Of a stretch of 64,000 nucleotides of DNA, positions 45,301-52,424 are shown in pieces. The translations under genes and the position numbers were made by a program. Below the pieces are notes generated by a model, which was not told where the DNA came from, did no database searches, and saw only the letters and a program-made list of their open reading frames with translations. How positions within the stretch are numbered: the first letter of the stretch is position 1; each line of letters starts with the position of its first letter. Source of the stretch: Planctomycetota bacterium (lineage in GTDB: Bacteria; Planctomycetota; Planctomycetia; Pirellulales; PLA5); contig QEVJ01000005.1 of NCBI GenBank assembly GCA_003576845.1, forward strand, positions 1 through 64,000, in the 5' to 3' direction.

Positions 45301-47313
45301 CTCGTATACGCGGGCGACGGGGTCGGCGAATTGTATACGGGCTTCGGGCTTTCCTCGACCGGCGAAACGCTCGCGCTCTATCGCAGCGCGGCCCAAGGCG
45401 GAAGCCTCGTTGACAGCGTCACGTTCGGCATTCAGCTAGCCGACTACTCGATCGGCCGCAACGCGGACGGCGCGTGGGTGCTCAATCGTCCGACGCTCGG
45501 CGCGGCGAACGTCGTGCAGCCGACGGGCGATCCGCGCCGGCTACGCATCAACGAGTGGCTCGCCGACAGCGATCGGCTGTTCCTCGACGATCGGCTGGAA
45601 CTCTATAATCCGGACACGCTGCCCGTGAACATGGCCGGCCTGCGGCTTACCGACAATCCGATCGGCAAGCCGGACAAGCATGAGATCGCGCCGTTATCGT
45701 TCGTGGCGGGAAGCGGGTTTGCGGCATTCATCCCGGACGAGCAGGGCAGCCGCGGCGCGGACCACCTCAACTTCGCGCTCGACGCGAACTACGAGATGAT
45801 CGCCCTGCTCGACGGCAATCTCGTGCTGCTCGACCAGGTGCTGTTCATGTCGCAAAAGCCGGATATCTCCGAGGGCCGGCTGCCCGACGGGCAATTGCCG
45901 CAGACGTTCATCTCGCCGCCGAACATCGGGCTGCCGAACGGCACGGTGCTGTCGGTGAACGACGTGCTCGATTATCTGCGGATCACGGAAATCCAGTACA
46001 ACCCGGCCGGTTCGAGCGACAACGACGAGTTCATCGAGCTCAAGAACATCGGCCCGGTGACGCTGAATCTCGACGGCGTGATCTTCCGCAACGGCATCGA
46101 CTTCGCCTTCCCGGCGATGACGCTCGCGCCGGGAGCGTTCGTGGTTGTGGTCGCTAATCAGTCCGCGTTCGAGGCCAAGTACGGCCCGGGCATCAACGTC
46201 GCCGGCACGTACACGAGCCGGTTGGACAACTCGGGCGAGAACATCGAGTTGTTCCTGGGCGGTTACTTCGAGGCCGAAATTCAGGACTTCACCTACGACG
46301 ACGCCTGGTATCCGACGACCGACGGCGGCGGGCCGTCGCTGGTCATCAAGGATCCGACCGGCCCGCTCGATTCGTGGCGGCTCGCTTCGGCGTGGCGGCC
46401 GAGCGGGACGCTGTTCGGTTCGCCGGGCATGGACGACCCGACGGACGGCATCCCGCCGACGGTGAACGAAGTCATCGTCGCCAGCAGCGCGTGGACCGGG
46501 CCGTTCGTGACGCAACTCGACATCCTCGGTCTCGGGCAGGGCGGCTATCGCGTGCCGATGGGCGCGGGTCAGTTGACACCGCTCACGTGGTCGAACGTCG
46601 ACGCCATCACGATCGTGTTCAGCGAGCCGGTCAACGTCACATCGACGTCGCTCACGGTTCACGGCGTCGCGTCGTCGCAGTACGCGGTTTCGAGCTTCTC
46701 GATGGACGGCAATCGGGCGACGTGGCGGCTGGCCAATCCGATTGCGGCCGACAAGATCAATCTCACGCTGCCCGGCACGATCACCGACGGCGCGGGAAAT
46801 CCGCTCGGCGCGGCATTCGGCTTCCGCTTGGATGTGCTGCCGGGCGACTTGAACGGCGACGGCGCGGTGAACGCGGCCGACGTGGCGACGGCGACGCCGA
46901 ACATGTTCGCAACGGCGGGCGCGACGCAGTACAATCCGCGGCACGACGTCAACGGGGACGCTCGCGTGAGCTTTACCGATGCGATCGCGCTTCGCAATCG
47001 GTTGGGCACGGCGCTGCCCGCGGGAAATCCGGGCGGAAGCCCCGGCGGAAGTCCGGCAGCAGCGGCGGTCGTCGTCACTCGTTCGGCGGCGCGGACGCAA
47101 GCGGCCGATGCGGCGATCGAGGGCGTTGCCGCTCTCCGCAACCGGGTGCGCGCGACCGCGCGGGGCGAGTTGATGGATATTCGGCGCGAGCCCGTCGGCG
47201 GATCGACGGCGAGCGGCGGCGAGAGCGCATCGACCGCCACGACGTTGCGAGCAAGACGAGCGCGGGCGTCGGCGAATCCGGCGAACCACGACGCGGCGCT
47301 CTCGGCATTTTGA
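36397..47313 (+). CDS. giant multidomain surface protein: cadherin-like, CotH kinase, lamin-tail and dockerin domains
   Basis: A 3638-residue protein. An Arg-rich N-terminus leads to SFGLEPLEGRLVLAA, the LEPR-XLL-type signature. Seven tandem-95/cadherin-like repeats follow (about 36490-40780), recognisable by GVLxND, GTLxLNADGSFTYTP and DSFTYRASDG. The first and third are interrupted by inserted galactose-binding-like modules. Next come a lamin-tail domain (LIAINEIMYHPQSE), a CotH-kinase domain (about residues 1774-2148, with HDLDTIF) and a third ITTYFRH-type module. A beta-helix region (about 2420-2800), three more lamin-tail domains, a beta domain, a dockerin pair (DLNGDGAVNAADV... DVNGDARVSFTDAI) and an Ala/Arg-rich tail complete it. 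CotH proteins phosphorylate or bind surface proteins in other bacteria; the role here is inferred only. Confidence 0.88.
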   Translation: MRRLLPKRPATNYVRRRRRSFGLEPLEGRLVLAAPVGVTDVYPLAEDTSVSSLPTAFEAHFDNANPPIISSGAAWSYLDQIQNEFGANQTYPVDGASRAWNSPNFDVSTSTIGPWGAANSPLQGGTIDGFPGAPATLTGLGGGTGGNNIVTTYLFRRTVSLTAAQAANTAASIRWLFDDGGVIYINGVEVSRQNMPAGAITTTTFAPAVGNESTYTTTAFTIPAGVLVAGNNTVAVEVHQNASTSSDVGFDLEMTLGTAGGDTEGFAYADDAFNTNNPNRASGAYEPTGGFSGGGLSVALEHTEGGGAGAAKSGAWVRSFNLPAASTIDISVRYRLTASSQIENNEYGEAVLTIDGTRYGTGPNSSLARVVGDGNGGAIHDTGWQLATFSIPLAAGDHTLRLGGYNNGTSAADEWAEVFFDDVVVGGGTGASGVLLNDTDADGDPLTAEKLTDPANGTLVFNANGTFVYTPNPNYFGIDTFTYRPFDGTSFGNATTVVFNISAVNDPPVAFSESYATATDQTLVVPVEQGVLANDTDVDNATLTAVLVGNVANGTLNLNADGSFTYTANAGFVGVDSFSYRASDGQAQSGPITVSINVTAVNTAPTANDDAYQIDENNTLSITKSGAVPPQQVFYSNFDAGVPAQFTGSGASEGVQGFGDVGTGTNTFAGNFLRSTADNSGSGPATPITLTLTNLPAHTSVDLNFLLAIIDSWNGNSGFGSPDLLNVSIDGATIFSETFDTANSQDQSYSSPSGVRLIDGEQLGFSTGGNSVDAAYNMYLEPRFQGLPHTASTLTIEWFASGQGWGGGTDESFAIDNVEVILNLEESNEVTLIPAGAVWRYLDNGSDQGTAWRNPGFNDASWNSGPAELGYGDDAEGRPEATVIGFGGDPANKYITTYFRRTFDVTNVTSVTSLTLELMRDDGAAVFLNGVEIARDNLPADAAYNTFAFGAIPNFDESQFFTFAVDHSLLVEGTNTIAVEVHQADPGSSDLSFDLRLTATESSDLGVLANDVDLEGALLSAQLVDDVDNGTLALNSDGTFTYTPNANYHGTDSFTYRASDGFLTSNVATVTITIIPGPNEPAVAVDDIYSATEDTPRVVSALAGVLSNDSDPEDDPLVAELVAQAAGGTVVLATDGGFTYTPNPNFFGADSFTYRVYDGTDYSNVATVTLNVAGTNDVPVAVNDMYFAEFGGQLVVGAAVGVTANDQDLDLQGLTAALVAGPSHGSLTLNADGSFVYTPNPTYRGPDSFTYRASDDDDASNVATVSIVVDSTPVANADVYTVAEEGTLNVTVGQGVLINDTDGDLDPLTASLVVGPANGMLSFVSNGSFVYTPNVNFNGQDTFTYRANDGDQSSNVATVTITVTPVNDAPTAVADSYSLFANDTSIVNAANGVLANDFDVDGPALSAVLLGDVASGTLVLNADGSFTYTPDADFIGTDSFIYGASDGTLLSSAVMVTLTVNPASQLIAINEIMYHPQSENDAEEWIELFNTGTSNVNLAGWQFTNGVSYIFPAGPQTVLGGRQYLVVAADAATFSSTHPGFAGTVIGGWTGSLSNSGETVELSDASGERVDRVEYSDQGDWATRVPGPLDNNHRGWDWEALHDGGGRTLELINAELSNNQAHNWSSSAANGGTPGAANSIVSANIAPMISGVMHSPAVPRSTDPVTITAELRDELDTGVSASVFYRLSTASPGPFTQVVMFDDGLHGDGDANDGVFGATIPLQGPDAVVEFFVRSQDVGGNARTYPMANDNGSQTFPRLLYQVDDEVWTGEQPIYRIVMTAAEANEFQNINRNSNAQMNATFVAVRGADTSVTYNVGVRVRGASSRDRDPPGLRVNVPHDRPWSGKTSFNLNTRYTWLQTLGAALFHMAGLPGFTATPVQVRMNSVNRATNNAQAGSYVHVEVIDNEWASDHLPDDDQGNVYTKRRPDNQLAYRGSATAPYYNPATDPQDYLNDGWEKKTNESENDWSDLNEMLRVLREIDPAPGVSYFDRLNAIIEVDQWTRYFALMVLMNSRETSISNGADDDYDIYRGVVDPRFILVPHDLDTIFNQGDTSTNPTATIFQPIDTSFAGTALSVLVPFFQDPKIVGMYYGHLRDLIDTVFSQTQLNALIDNLFGGWIDANTIANLKTFADQRRAHVNSLLPASLTVSSNLPTVNGYPQTTNPSTASLSGVANAAETRKVLVAGNQVGWDAFNRTWSTAGSTATTDTLIPFGATWRYLADGTNQGTAWSAPGFADGGWASGPAQLGYGDGDEATVINCGPSAPQCNQNNFITTYFRHSFNVANPSQYSSLTLRFRRDDGIAIYINGTEVARNNLAAGATFDQGASNATDDGNSIFDVVNIPVSLLSAGNNVIAAEVHQQSGSSSDVTFDLSLLALVPSPGATIPLNPGINRVLVQALGEGDVELERRTIDIWYDDGTTTDVSGALAANTVWSAASGPYRVTGNVTVPAGVTLTIQPGTSVFFDPGTSLTVSGRLVANGTGLSHIHMGVTPGTTGKWNGIAFANTTQANQMTFVDMAASDGSGQSIAATNSTITLDRMTWTGVNSTVLELTNSSFRVMNSVFPSLSGTADDEIIHGNGIMTAGVAIIDGNTFGTVSGYNDVIDFTGGQRPGPILQVLNNTFLGGSDDALDLDGTDAHIEGNTFRGFHKNNASDSSSNAIATGIDGGVASEITVVRNFFYDNDHAVLVKEGSFLTFQNNTVVGSTIAAINFDEPNRPVQPGLGALVEGNVFTGNAADFENVYDNHPTEGTTQLTINYSLVGAAYLNRGVGNLDAATNAARIADPANGDFTLAPGSAAKGTGPSGLDMGGAVPRWATIAGEPIGATPSTSATLSVYGPGVVSYFYRVDNGAWSSERSSATPIDVTGLAAGSHTIFVTGRNSANQLQGFSTPTASSSWTVDPTAASIRINEVLASNGTALQVDGSYPDVIELYNFGSAAVDVGGWTISDDPAEPARYAIPAGTSIAAGGYLLVYAGDGVGELYTGFGLSSTGETLALYRSAAQGGSLVDSVTFGIQLADYSIGRNADGAWVLNRPTLGAANVVQPTGDPRRLRINEWLADSDRLFLDDRLELYNPDTLPVNMAGLRLTDNPIGKPDKHEIAPLSFVAGSGFAAFIPDEQGSRGADHLNFALDANYEMIALLDGNLVLLDQVLFMSQKPDISEGRLPDGQLPQTFISPPNIGLPNGTVLSVNDVLDYLRITEIQYNPAGSSDNDEFIELKNIGPVTLNLDGVIFRNGIDFAFPAMTLAPGAFVVVVANQSAFEAKYGPGINVAGTYTSRLDNSGENIELFLGGYFEAEIQDFTYDDAWYPTTDGGGPSLVIKDPTGPLDSWRLASAWRPSGTLFGSPGMDDPTDGIPPTVNEVIVASSAWTGPFVTQLDILGLGQGGYRVPMGAGQLTPLTWSNVDAITIVFSEPVNVTSTSLTVHGVASSQYAVSSFSMDGNRATWRLANPIAADKINLTLPGTITDGAGNPLGAAFGFRLDVLPGDLNGDGAVNAADVATATPNMFATAGATQYNPRHDVNGDARVSFTDAIALRNRLGTALPAGNPGGSPGGSPAAAAVVVTRSAARTQAADAAIEGVAALRNRVRATARGELMDIRREPVGGSTASGGESASTATTLRARRARASANPANHDAALSAF

Positions 47314-47405
47314 CGCGGCTCCGTGCGGCTCGCGTTCTGTCGAACGGCGGCCATTCGTGGTAGGCTAAAGGGGTCGCACCAGCCTCGCGCGAGAGAGTCG
47401 TTTCC

Positions 47406-48701
47406 ATGCTTTGTCGACCGTTCACCGTCTGCGCTTTGCTCGTCGTTTTGCTCTTGCCGTCGCACCTGCGCGCACAGGACGAACCTGCCAAGAAGGAGAT
47501 CAATCCGGCCGACATCGCAGCAACGGGCGACGCGAACGAAGCCCTCGCCGCTTACGACGACCTGATGCGGACGGTGATGGCCAAGTGGAAGATTCCCGGC
47601 GGAGCGATCGCCGTAGCGAAGGACGGGCGGCTGGTGTTCGCGCGGGGATACGGCCTGGCCGACCGAGAGGCAAACAAGCCGGTCGCACCCGACGCGCTGT
47701 TCCGCATTGCGAGCATCTCGAAACCGATTACCGCCGTGACCGTGTTGCGGCTCGTCGAGCAAGGCAAGATCAATCTCGACGAGCGGGTGATCGCGGCGAT
47801 CGGGCCGCTCGAAGGTCCGCCGGGGACGAAGGTCGATCCGCGGCTCGACGCGATCACCGTGCGGCAACTTTTGCAGCACACGGGCGGTTGGGATCGCGAC
47901 AAGTCGTTCGACGCGATGTTCATTCCGCAGAAGGCGGCCAAGGAAGTCGGCGCGCCGTCGCCGGCGGAGGCGACGACGGTGATTCGCTACATGCGCGGCG
48001 TGCCGCTCGATTTCGATCCGGGAACGAAGTACGCGTACTCGAATCTCGGCTACGCGATTCTCGGCCGGCTGATCGAGCGGCGCACCGGGAAACCGTATGC
48101 CGTGGCGGTCGAGCAAGAGGTGTTGCGGCCGGCGGGGATTTCGCGGATGAAGCTCGGCCGCACGCTCAAGGAATTTCGCGCGGCCGACGAGGTTTGCTAC
48201 TACCACTTCGACCCGGAAGATCGGGCGCGGTGCGTGTTTCCATATGGCCGCCGGCGCGTGCAATGGCCGGACGGCGGATTCTATCTGGAAGCGATGGACG
48301 CGCACGGCGGGTGGATCGCTTCGGCGATCGATTTGGTGAGGTTTGCATGCGCGGTCGAGAATCGCGGCCGATCGACGGGGACGCCGCTGTTAGCCAACGG
48401 TTCGCTCAAGGCGATGACCGCGCGGCCGTCGCCGGACGTCGCCGAAGGGAAGGACGTGTGGTACGGTCTGGGTTGGCAAGTGCGTCGAGACGGCGACGGT
48501 GCCAACTGGTGGCATACGGGTTCGCTGCCGGGCACGGCGACGCTTTTGGTGCGGGCGCACAATGGCCTGGCGTGGGCGGTGCTGTTCAATTCGCGGCCCG
48601 AAGACGGCGGGTACCGAAAAGCGATCGACGCCGGCTGCTGGGAAGCGGCGGCGAGCGTGAAGGACTGGCCGAAGGGCGATTTGTTCGAGAAGTTCAAGTA
48701 G
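47406..48701 (+). CDS. exported serine hydrolase of the beta-lactamase/class C family
   Basis: A 431-residue protein with a signal peptide (LLVVLLLPSHLRA). The catalytic tetrad SISK is at about 103-106 (LFRIASISKPITAV), the YAN-type motif is YAYSNLGYAI, and the KTG-equivalent is HTGSLPGTATL. This fold covers esterases, D-aminopeptidases and PBP4*-like proteins. A true beta-lactamase role is not implied. It ends about 45 bases before the small membrane protein and may share its transcript. A G-rich tract (48706-48727) separates them. Confidence 0.87.
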   Translation: MLCRPFTVCALLVVLLLPSHLRAQDEPAKKEINPADIAATGDANEALAAYDDLMRTVMAKWKIPGGAIAVAKDGRLVFARGYGLADREANKPVAPDALFRIASISKPITAVTVLRLVEQGKINLDERVIAAIGPLEGPPGTKVDPRLDAITVRQLLQHTGGWDRDKSFDAMFIPQKAAKEVGAPSPAEATTVIRYMRGVPLDFDPGTKYAYSNLGYAILGRLIERRTGKPYAVAVEQEVLRPAGISRMKLGRTLKEFRAADEVCYYHFDPEDRARCVFPYGRRRVQWPDGGFYLEAMDAHGGWIASAIDLVRFACAVENRGRSTGTPLLANGSLKAMTARPSPDVAEGKDVWYGLGWQVRRDGDGANWWHTGSLPGTATLLVRAHNGLAWAVLFNSRPEDGGYRKAIDAGCWEAAASVKDWPKGDLFEKFK

Positions 48702-48705
48702 CGGG

Positions 48706-48727
48706 CAGGGGTCGGGGGTCGGGGAAA
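48706..48727 (+). repeat. GGGGTC-word tract
   Basis: GGCAGGGGTCGGGGGTCGGGGA lies directly after the serine hydrolase's stop codon. It is the reverse complement of the CCCCTGAC/CCCCGACC words found after csrA. Confidence 0.75.
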
Positions 48728-48745
48728 CGAACCAGAGGTTCTGCC

Positions 48746-49072
48746 GTGAGTGGTCGTCGCCATACGCATCCGCTTTACTATCTGGTCGGCGTGCTCGGCG
48801 TCGCGTTTACGGTGACGGCGTGCGCGTATGGCGTAATGTCATTCCGGTCGGACCGCGGTGGCGATGCGTATGGCCGCGAGACGAGCGCCGGGTTGCTGGG
48901 GCTGATGCGCGAGCACGGCGGGAAGGTGCTGGGCGCGGAGATCGCCGCGCTGGCAATTGCGGCGGTCGCAGCAATGGCGGCGGATGGGCGCGCAACCAGG
49001 CGTGTGGAAGCCGAGTCAATCCAACCCAGCGCGCGCGAATCTACGTCGCACGAACCGGCATCGCCCACGTAG
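48746..49072 (+). CDS. small membrane protein of unknown function
   Basis: A 108-residue protein with two predicted transmembrane segments (LYYLVGVLGVAFTVTACAYG and LGAEIAALAIAAVAAMAA). They are separated by a short polar loop, and a polar C-terminal tail rich in Ser and Glu follows. It begins with GTG (GTGAGTGGTCGT), and AGAGG at 48734-48738 lies seven bases ahead. It looks like the small planctomycete membrane proteins near exported enzymes, but I cannot name a family. Confidence 0.65.
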   Translation: MSGRRHTHPLYYLVGVLGVAFTVTACAYGVMSFRSDRGGDAYGRETSAGLLGLMREHGGKVLGAEIAALAIAAVAAMAADGRATRRVEAESIQPSARESTSHEPASPT

Positions 49073-49142
49073 CTGGCATCGCCGTATAATTGCGACGCCT
49101 TGTCGCCTAGTCTTGCGCTGCCCACGCTTTCGAGAAATTTCC

Positions 49143-49538
49143 ATGAAAGTAAACCACTATCGAACGGTCGAATCGCAACCGGTGACGAAGGAAGGCGCGC
49201 ACGGCTGTCGCGTGCGGGGGCTCGTCGGACCGGCCGACGGGGCGCCGAATTTCGCCATGCGAGAGTTCGAGATCGAGCCGGGCGGATACACCCCGCGGCA
49301 CAGCCATCCCTACGAGCACGAAGTGTTCGTCCTCGAAGGCGCCGGCGAGGTCTACGAAGGCGACACGGCCCATCCGCTGCGCGCCGGCGACGTAATCTAC
49401 GTCGCGCCGAACGATGTCCACCAATTCCGCAACACCGGGCCGGAACGGATGCGATTCCTGTGCATGGTCCCCAACTCGGCGGCGAATGCACCAGTGACGG
49501 CGGCGCCGGAGTGCAGCGTCGCGACTGGCAAAAGCTAG
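49143..49538 (+). CDS. cupin domain protein
   Basis: A 131-residue single-domain cupin. The two cupin motifs are GGYTPRHSHPYEHEVFVLEG (metal-binding His-His-Glu set) and AGDVIYVAPNDVHQFRNTGP (second His). The fold covers many metal-dependent enzymes and sensors, and the substrate cannot be read. The start at 49143 lacks a good ribosome binding site but fits the family. No tight operon partner. Confidence 0.85.
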   Translation: MKVNHYRTVESQPVTKEGAHGCRVRGLVGPADGAPNFAMREFEIEPGGYTPRHSHPYEHEVFVLEGAGEVYEGDTAHPLRAGDVIYVAPNDVHQFRNTGPERMRFLCMVPNSAANAPVTAAPECSVATGKS

Positions 49539-49622
49539 CGGTAGGGTGGCCGAATGCACCGCCGGCAAGCGCCCGTCATGAGTGACGAATTCCCTTCGCA
49601 TGGCAGCTCTCATCACGCGCGC

Positions 49623-49952
49623 TCACGAAAAAAGTTGGCGCAATTTGGCGAGTGTTTCGTCGAGCTTCGCCTTCGTCAGACGGGCGGCCGGATAAAGGAT
49701 CACCGACTGTTCGACAGTGAAGAGTCGATTCGGCCGGATGTAGCTTCGCACCTTGAGTTGGCCGGTCTCAAAATCACCCGCGTCCAGCGCGATCGAATAA
49801 CTGTCGCGGTGCGCCTGGCTGGTGATCTGGCACAGGATCAAGTCATCGCCGGTCAAATCGACAACGACCAGTGCCGGCCGACGCTTGCCGGATTTCAGAT
49901 CGGTCTGCGGAAACGGCAGAACGACGATCTCGCCCGCTACAGGTTTGCCCAC
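49623..49952 (-). CDS. MazF/PemK-family toxin
   Basis: A 109-residue protein with the PemK/MazF fold pattern: GEIVVLPFPQTDLKSGKRRP, ALVVVDLTGDDLILCQIT and a C-terminal ARLTKAKLDETLAKL helix. The family cuts mRNA. The start is taken as GTG at 49952 because AGAGGA lies six bases before it; an upstream ATG at 49979 is the alternative. The gene start overlaps the end of the upstream antitoxin-like gene by about 16 bases, the classic arrangement of a toxin-antitoxin operon. Confidence 0.82.
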   Translation of the reverse strand: MGKPVAGEIVVLPFPQTDLKSGKRRPALVVVDLTGDDLILCQITSQAHRDSYSIALDAGDFETGQLKVRSYIRPNRLFTVEQSVILYPAARLTKAKLDETLAKLRQLFS

Positions 49953-50131
49953 GCTGCGTCCTCTTCCAGAGTATGCCAATCGCGGGCTAGAACCGACTCG
50001 CTGGCCAGCAAGCCGTCAAATGCGTCGTTTTCCGATTTTAACCGCAAGAATCGGGCGAAGTCGTACAACTCGCGCTGCAGCGACTCGGGCAAAAAGTCAA
50101 GCTCTCGTTCGATCAATTCGCGGGTAGTCAT
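49937..50131 (-). CDS. antitoxin-like protein paired with the MazF toxin
   Basis: A 64-residue acidic protein (MTTRELIERELDFLPESLQR..., ending HTLEEDAAWANL). Its helix LQRELYDFARFLRLKSEND matches the DUF2281-type antitoxin pattern. The C-terminal acidic end would wrap the toxin in the usual way. No separate DNA-binding domain is visible, so operon control may work differently. Confidence 0.72.
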   Translation of the reverse strand: MTTRELIERELDFLPESLQRELYDFARFLRLKSENDAFDGLLASESVLARDWHTLEEDAAWANL

Positions 50132-50502
50132 GCCGCAATCATACTATAAATCCGCCGGCTACGACACAAGTTGCGTCGGGTGGGGCTACGCCTACCGCCC
50201 ACCGTGCACACCGAGCAGGAGCGACACTGACGGCGGCAAGCGCGCGATAAAGGGCTAGCGATGGGAAGCGAGCGTTGTGGCGGCAAATGGACCGCATGGT
50301 GGGGACGACCCACCCGAAGCCTCCTGTCACGCTCCCCGAATCCCGAATCCCGAATCCCGAATCCCGCCCCCCGCTCGTTACACTCCCGTTGCGCGGTTTC
50401 GGCTCGAAAAGCCGTATTCTATAAGGGGTTCGGTCGTGTTTTGACGATGCCCTGGGATGCGGCACGCGGCGACCGGCGGCAACGAGCTTGGGGAGAACGG
50501 CC
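50132..50502. other. 371-bp intergenic region
   Basis: It holds the upstream side of the antitoxin gene and a C-rich repeat tract (50333-50372). No gene was recognised. Confidence 0.5.
50333..50372 (-). repeat. G-quadruplex-type repeat (CCCGAAT)n
   Basis: Four CCCGAAT units in tandem end in CCCGCCCCCC. The minus strand is the same GGGATTC word that occurs inside cysH at 13775-13821, here between genes. The minus strand meets the G-quadruplex pattern. Confidence 0.85.
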
Positions 50503-51936
50503 ATGCGTTTTCTTGTCGCGACGATGGTATTGGCGGCGGTTTTTTTGGGAGTTCTGGTGTCGATGGCCTGGTCGTGCGGCGCGTACGGAACCGGTAACAC
50601 GGACCTGTTGGCGCGGAGGGTTGTGGCGGCCGAGGGCGTGGACGTGGATGCCGCGATTGCCGAGTTGCGGGCGGCAGGTCCGGCGGGCTTGGAGGCGCTG
50701 TTGCAACTGCGCGACAAGATTGCCGCCGAGGAACAGGCTTCAGAGCAGCAGGCAACCAGTCCGCTCAAACCGCCCAAGGCGAGCGAGCGGCTTGCACGCG
50801 TGGATGCGCTGGTCGACAAGGTCGCGGCTCAGCGCGGGGCAAGCGTGTCGCGGCTGTATTGGCACACCGAATTCGATCGAGCGGTCGAGGCCGCCAGGGC
50901 CGAAAAGAAGCCGATCCTGAGCTTGCGGATGCTGGGCGATTTGCGCGAGGAGTGCAGTTGCGCCAACAGCCGCTTCTTTCGCACGTCGCTGTACGCCAAT
51001 GCCGAAGTGTCGAAGTATCTGCGCGAGAACTTCGTGCTGCACTGGCGGTCGGTGCGGCCCGTGCCGAAGGTGACGGTCGATTTCGGCGACGGGCGGAAAC
51101 TGGTCCGCACGGTGACGGGCAACAGCATTCACTACGTCCTCGACAGCGAAGGGCGAACGATCGACGGCCTGCCGGGTTTGTACGGCCCGCAGGCGTTTCG
51201 CCGCTGGCTGGCCGACACCAAGACGTTCGCCGAAACGCTTGCGCCGCTGTCGGAAAAGAATCAGGCGTATTTGCTCACGCAATACCACCGCGACAACGCC
51301 CGGCGACTGGGGATACTTTGGACAAAAGATTTGAGTCGGGTGGCTCCGGAACTGGCCAATACGTTGATCGCCCAGGAAACGGCGCGGATTGCCGCCGCGA
51401 AGGAAGCCGCGAAGAACGATCCGGCCGCAACGCCCACCGCGAGGAAGGCGGCCGAGCGGGCGGTCGGGAAGACGGCGGTCGAGGCGCCGATCGTGGAAGT
51501 CGTCGTCGCAAATGGCTCGGCGCTGGAAAAGTCGACGAACGACGAATTGTGGAACAAGATCGCCGCGCTCCACGCCGAGGACGCGAAGCTGGACCAGGCA
51601 AGCGTCGAGGTGATTCGCCGCGAAAATCCGCCGACGGCACAGCAAGCCGCACGGGTCGCAATTACCAAGACGCGCGTCGAGGACCCGATCGTGCGGATGG
51701 TGCGGCAATTCGAGGCGTCGATCGCCTTGGACACCGTCAAGAACGAGTATCTGCTGCACCGGCAGATTCATGAGTGGCTCGCGACGTCGGCCGAGCGGCC
51801 AGAGGTGGAGGCGCTCAACGAGCGGGTGTACGCCCAACTGTTCTTGACGCCGAGCAGCGACCCGTGGCTGGGGCTGGCGCCGGCGGATACGTACACGGCG
51901 CTCGAGAACGGCGGGGCCGTTGGGGAGAGGCGATGA
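50503..51936 (+). CDS. exported thioredoxin-like domain protein
   Basis: A 477-residue protein with an N-terminal membrane/signal segment (FLVATMVLAAVFLGVLVSMA). Residues about 120-240 resemble a thioredoxin fold of the DUF255/thioredoxin_7 type (FDRAVEAARAEKKPILSLRM, then EVSKYLRENFVLHW). The usual CxxC is replaced by CSC in EECSCANSRFF, so classical redox activity is doubtful. The remainder is helical and Ala/Glu-rich. GGGGAG eight bases before the ATG fixes the start. Its last codon overlaps the next gene (ATGA). Function unknown. Confidence 0.75.
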   Translation: MRFLVATMVLAAVFLGVLVSMAWSCGAYGTGNTDLLARRVVAAEGVDVDAAIAELRAAGPAGLEALLQLRDKIAAEEQASEQQATSPLKPPKASERLARVDALVDKVAAQRGASVSRLYWHTEFDRAVEAARAEKKPILSLRMLGDLREECSCANSRFFRTSLYANAEVSKYLRENFVLHWRSVRPVPKVTVDFGDGRKLVRTVTGNSIHYVLDSEGRTIDGLPGLYGPQAFRRWLADTKTFAETLAPLSEKNQAYLLTQYHRDNARRLGILWTKDLSRVAPELANTLIAQETARIAAAKEAAKNDPAATPTARKAAERAVGKTAVEAPIVEVVVANGSALEKSTNDELWNKIAALHAEDAKLDQASVEVIRRENPPTAQQAARVAITKTRVEDPIVRMVRQFEASIALDTVKNEYLLHRQIHEWLATSAERPEVEALNERVYAQLFLTPSSDPWLGLAPADTYTALENGGAVGERR

Positions 51937-52403
51937 GCGCGGTTTCACGAAGCTGCAAGATCGCCGCGGCGGCCGTTTTGGTTGCCGCGGCGGTCGCATC
52001 GTTCGGCGCCGCTGCTGCGCATGCGGATGATTCGGTCGAGCTCGGAGCTCGCGCGTCGGAGTTAATTGCGCGGCTCACGAGCGATTCGTGGTCCGTTCGG
52101 CAGGAGGCACAGCGCGCGTTGCGCGCCGCGCCGGTCGATGAGGCGGCGATGCTGCGAGCGCTTGCGGCTCACACGGAAACGAGCGTTCGCGTGGCGGCGA
52201 TCGACGTGTTATCGCAGTGGATGCGGAGCGCCGACGCATCGCGAAGCAAGGCGGGGCGCGACGCGCTCGCGGCAATCGCTAGCGGGCAACACGATGGGGC
52301 CAAGCTGGCAGCTTCGCGCCTCGACGCGCTCGTGAACGAAATCGAGGAGTCCGTAATGGACAGCCTGACCGAGTTTTCGCGTCCATTGCCGGTATTCACG
52401 TGA
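51933..52403 (+). CDS. exported HEAT-repeat-like protein
   Basis: A 156-residue protein with a signal peptide (AAAAVLVAAAVASFGAAAAHA). The mature part has HEAT-like helical pairs: LIARLTSDSWSVRQEAQRAL and MLRALAAHTETSVRVAAIDV, then SQWMRSADASR. It overlaps the preceding gene by four bases (ATGA). Its TGA stop is followed by seven in-frame codons and then the LRR-like gene, in the same reading frame. It may therefore be the 5' half of one longer gene. Confidence 0.72.
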   Translation: MSAVSRSCKIAAAAVLVAAAVASFGAAAAHADDSVELGARASELIARLTSDSWSVRQEAQRALRAAPVDEAAMLRALAAHTETSVRVAAIDVLSQWMRSADASRSKAGRDALAAIASGQHDGAKLAASRLDALVNEIEESVMDSLTEFSRPLPVFT

Positions 52404-52424
52404 CGCTCGGCGTTTGCCGGCCGC

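Noticed and set aside
45694-47289. 531-codon frame on the minus strand inside the giant protein gene
   Set aside because: Antisense to lamin-tail and dockerin domains and Arg-rich.
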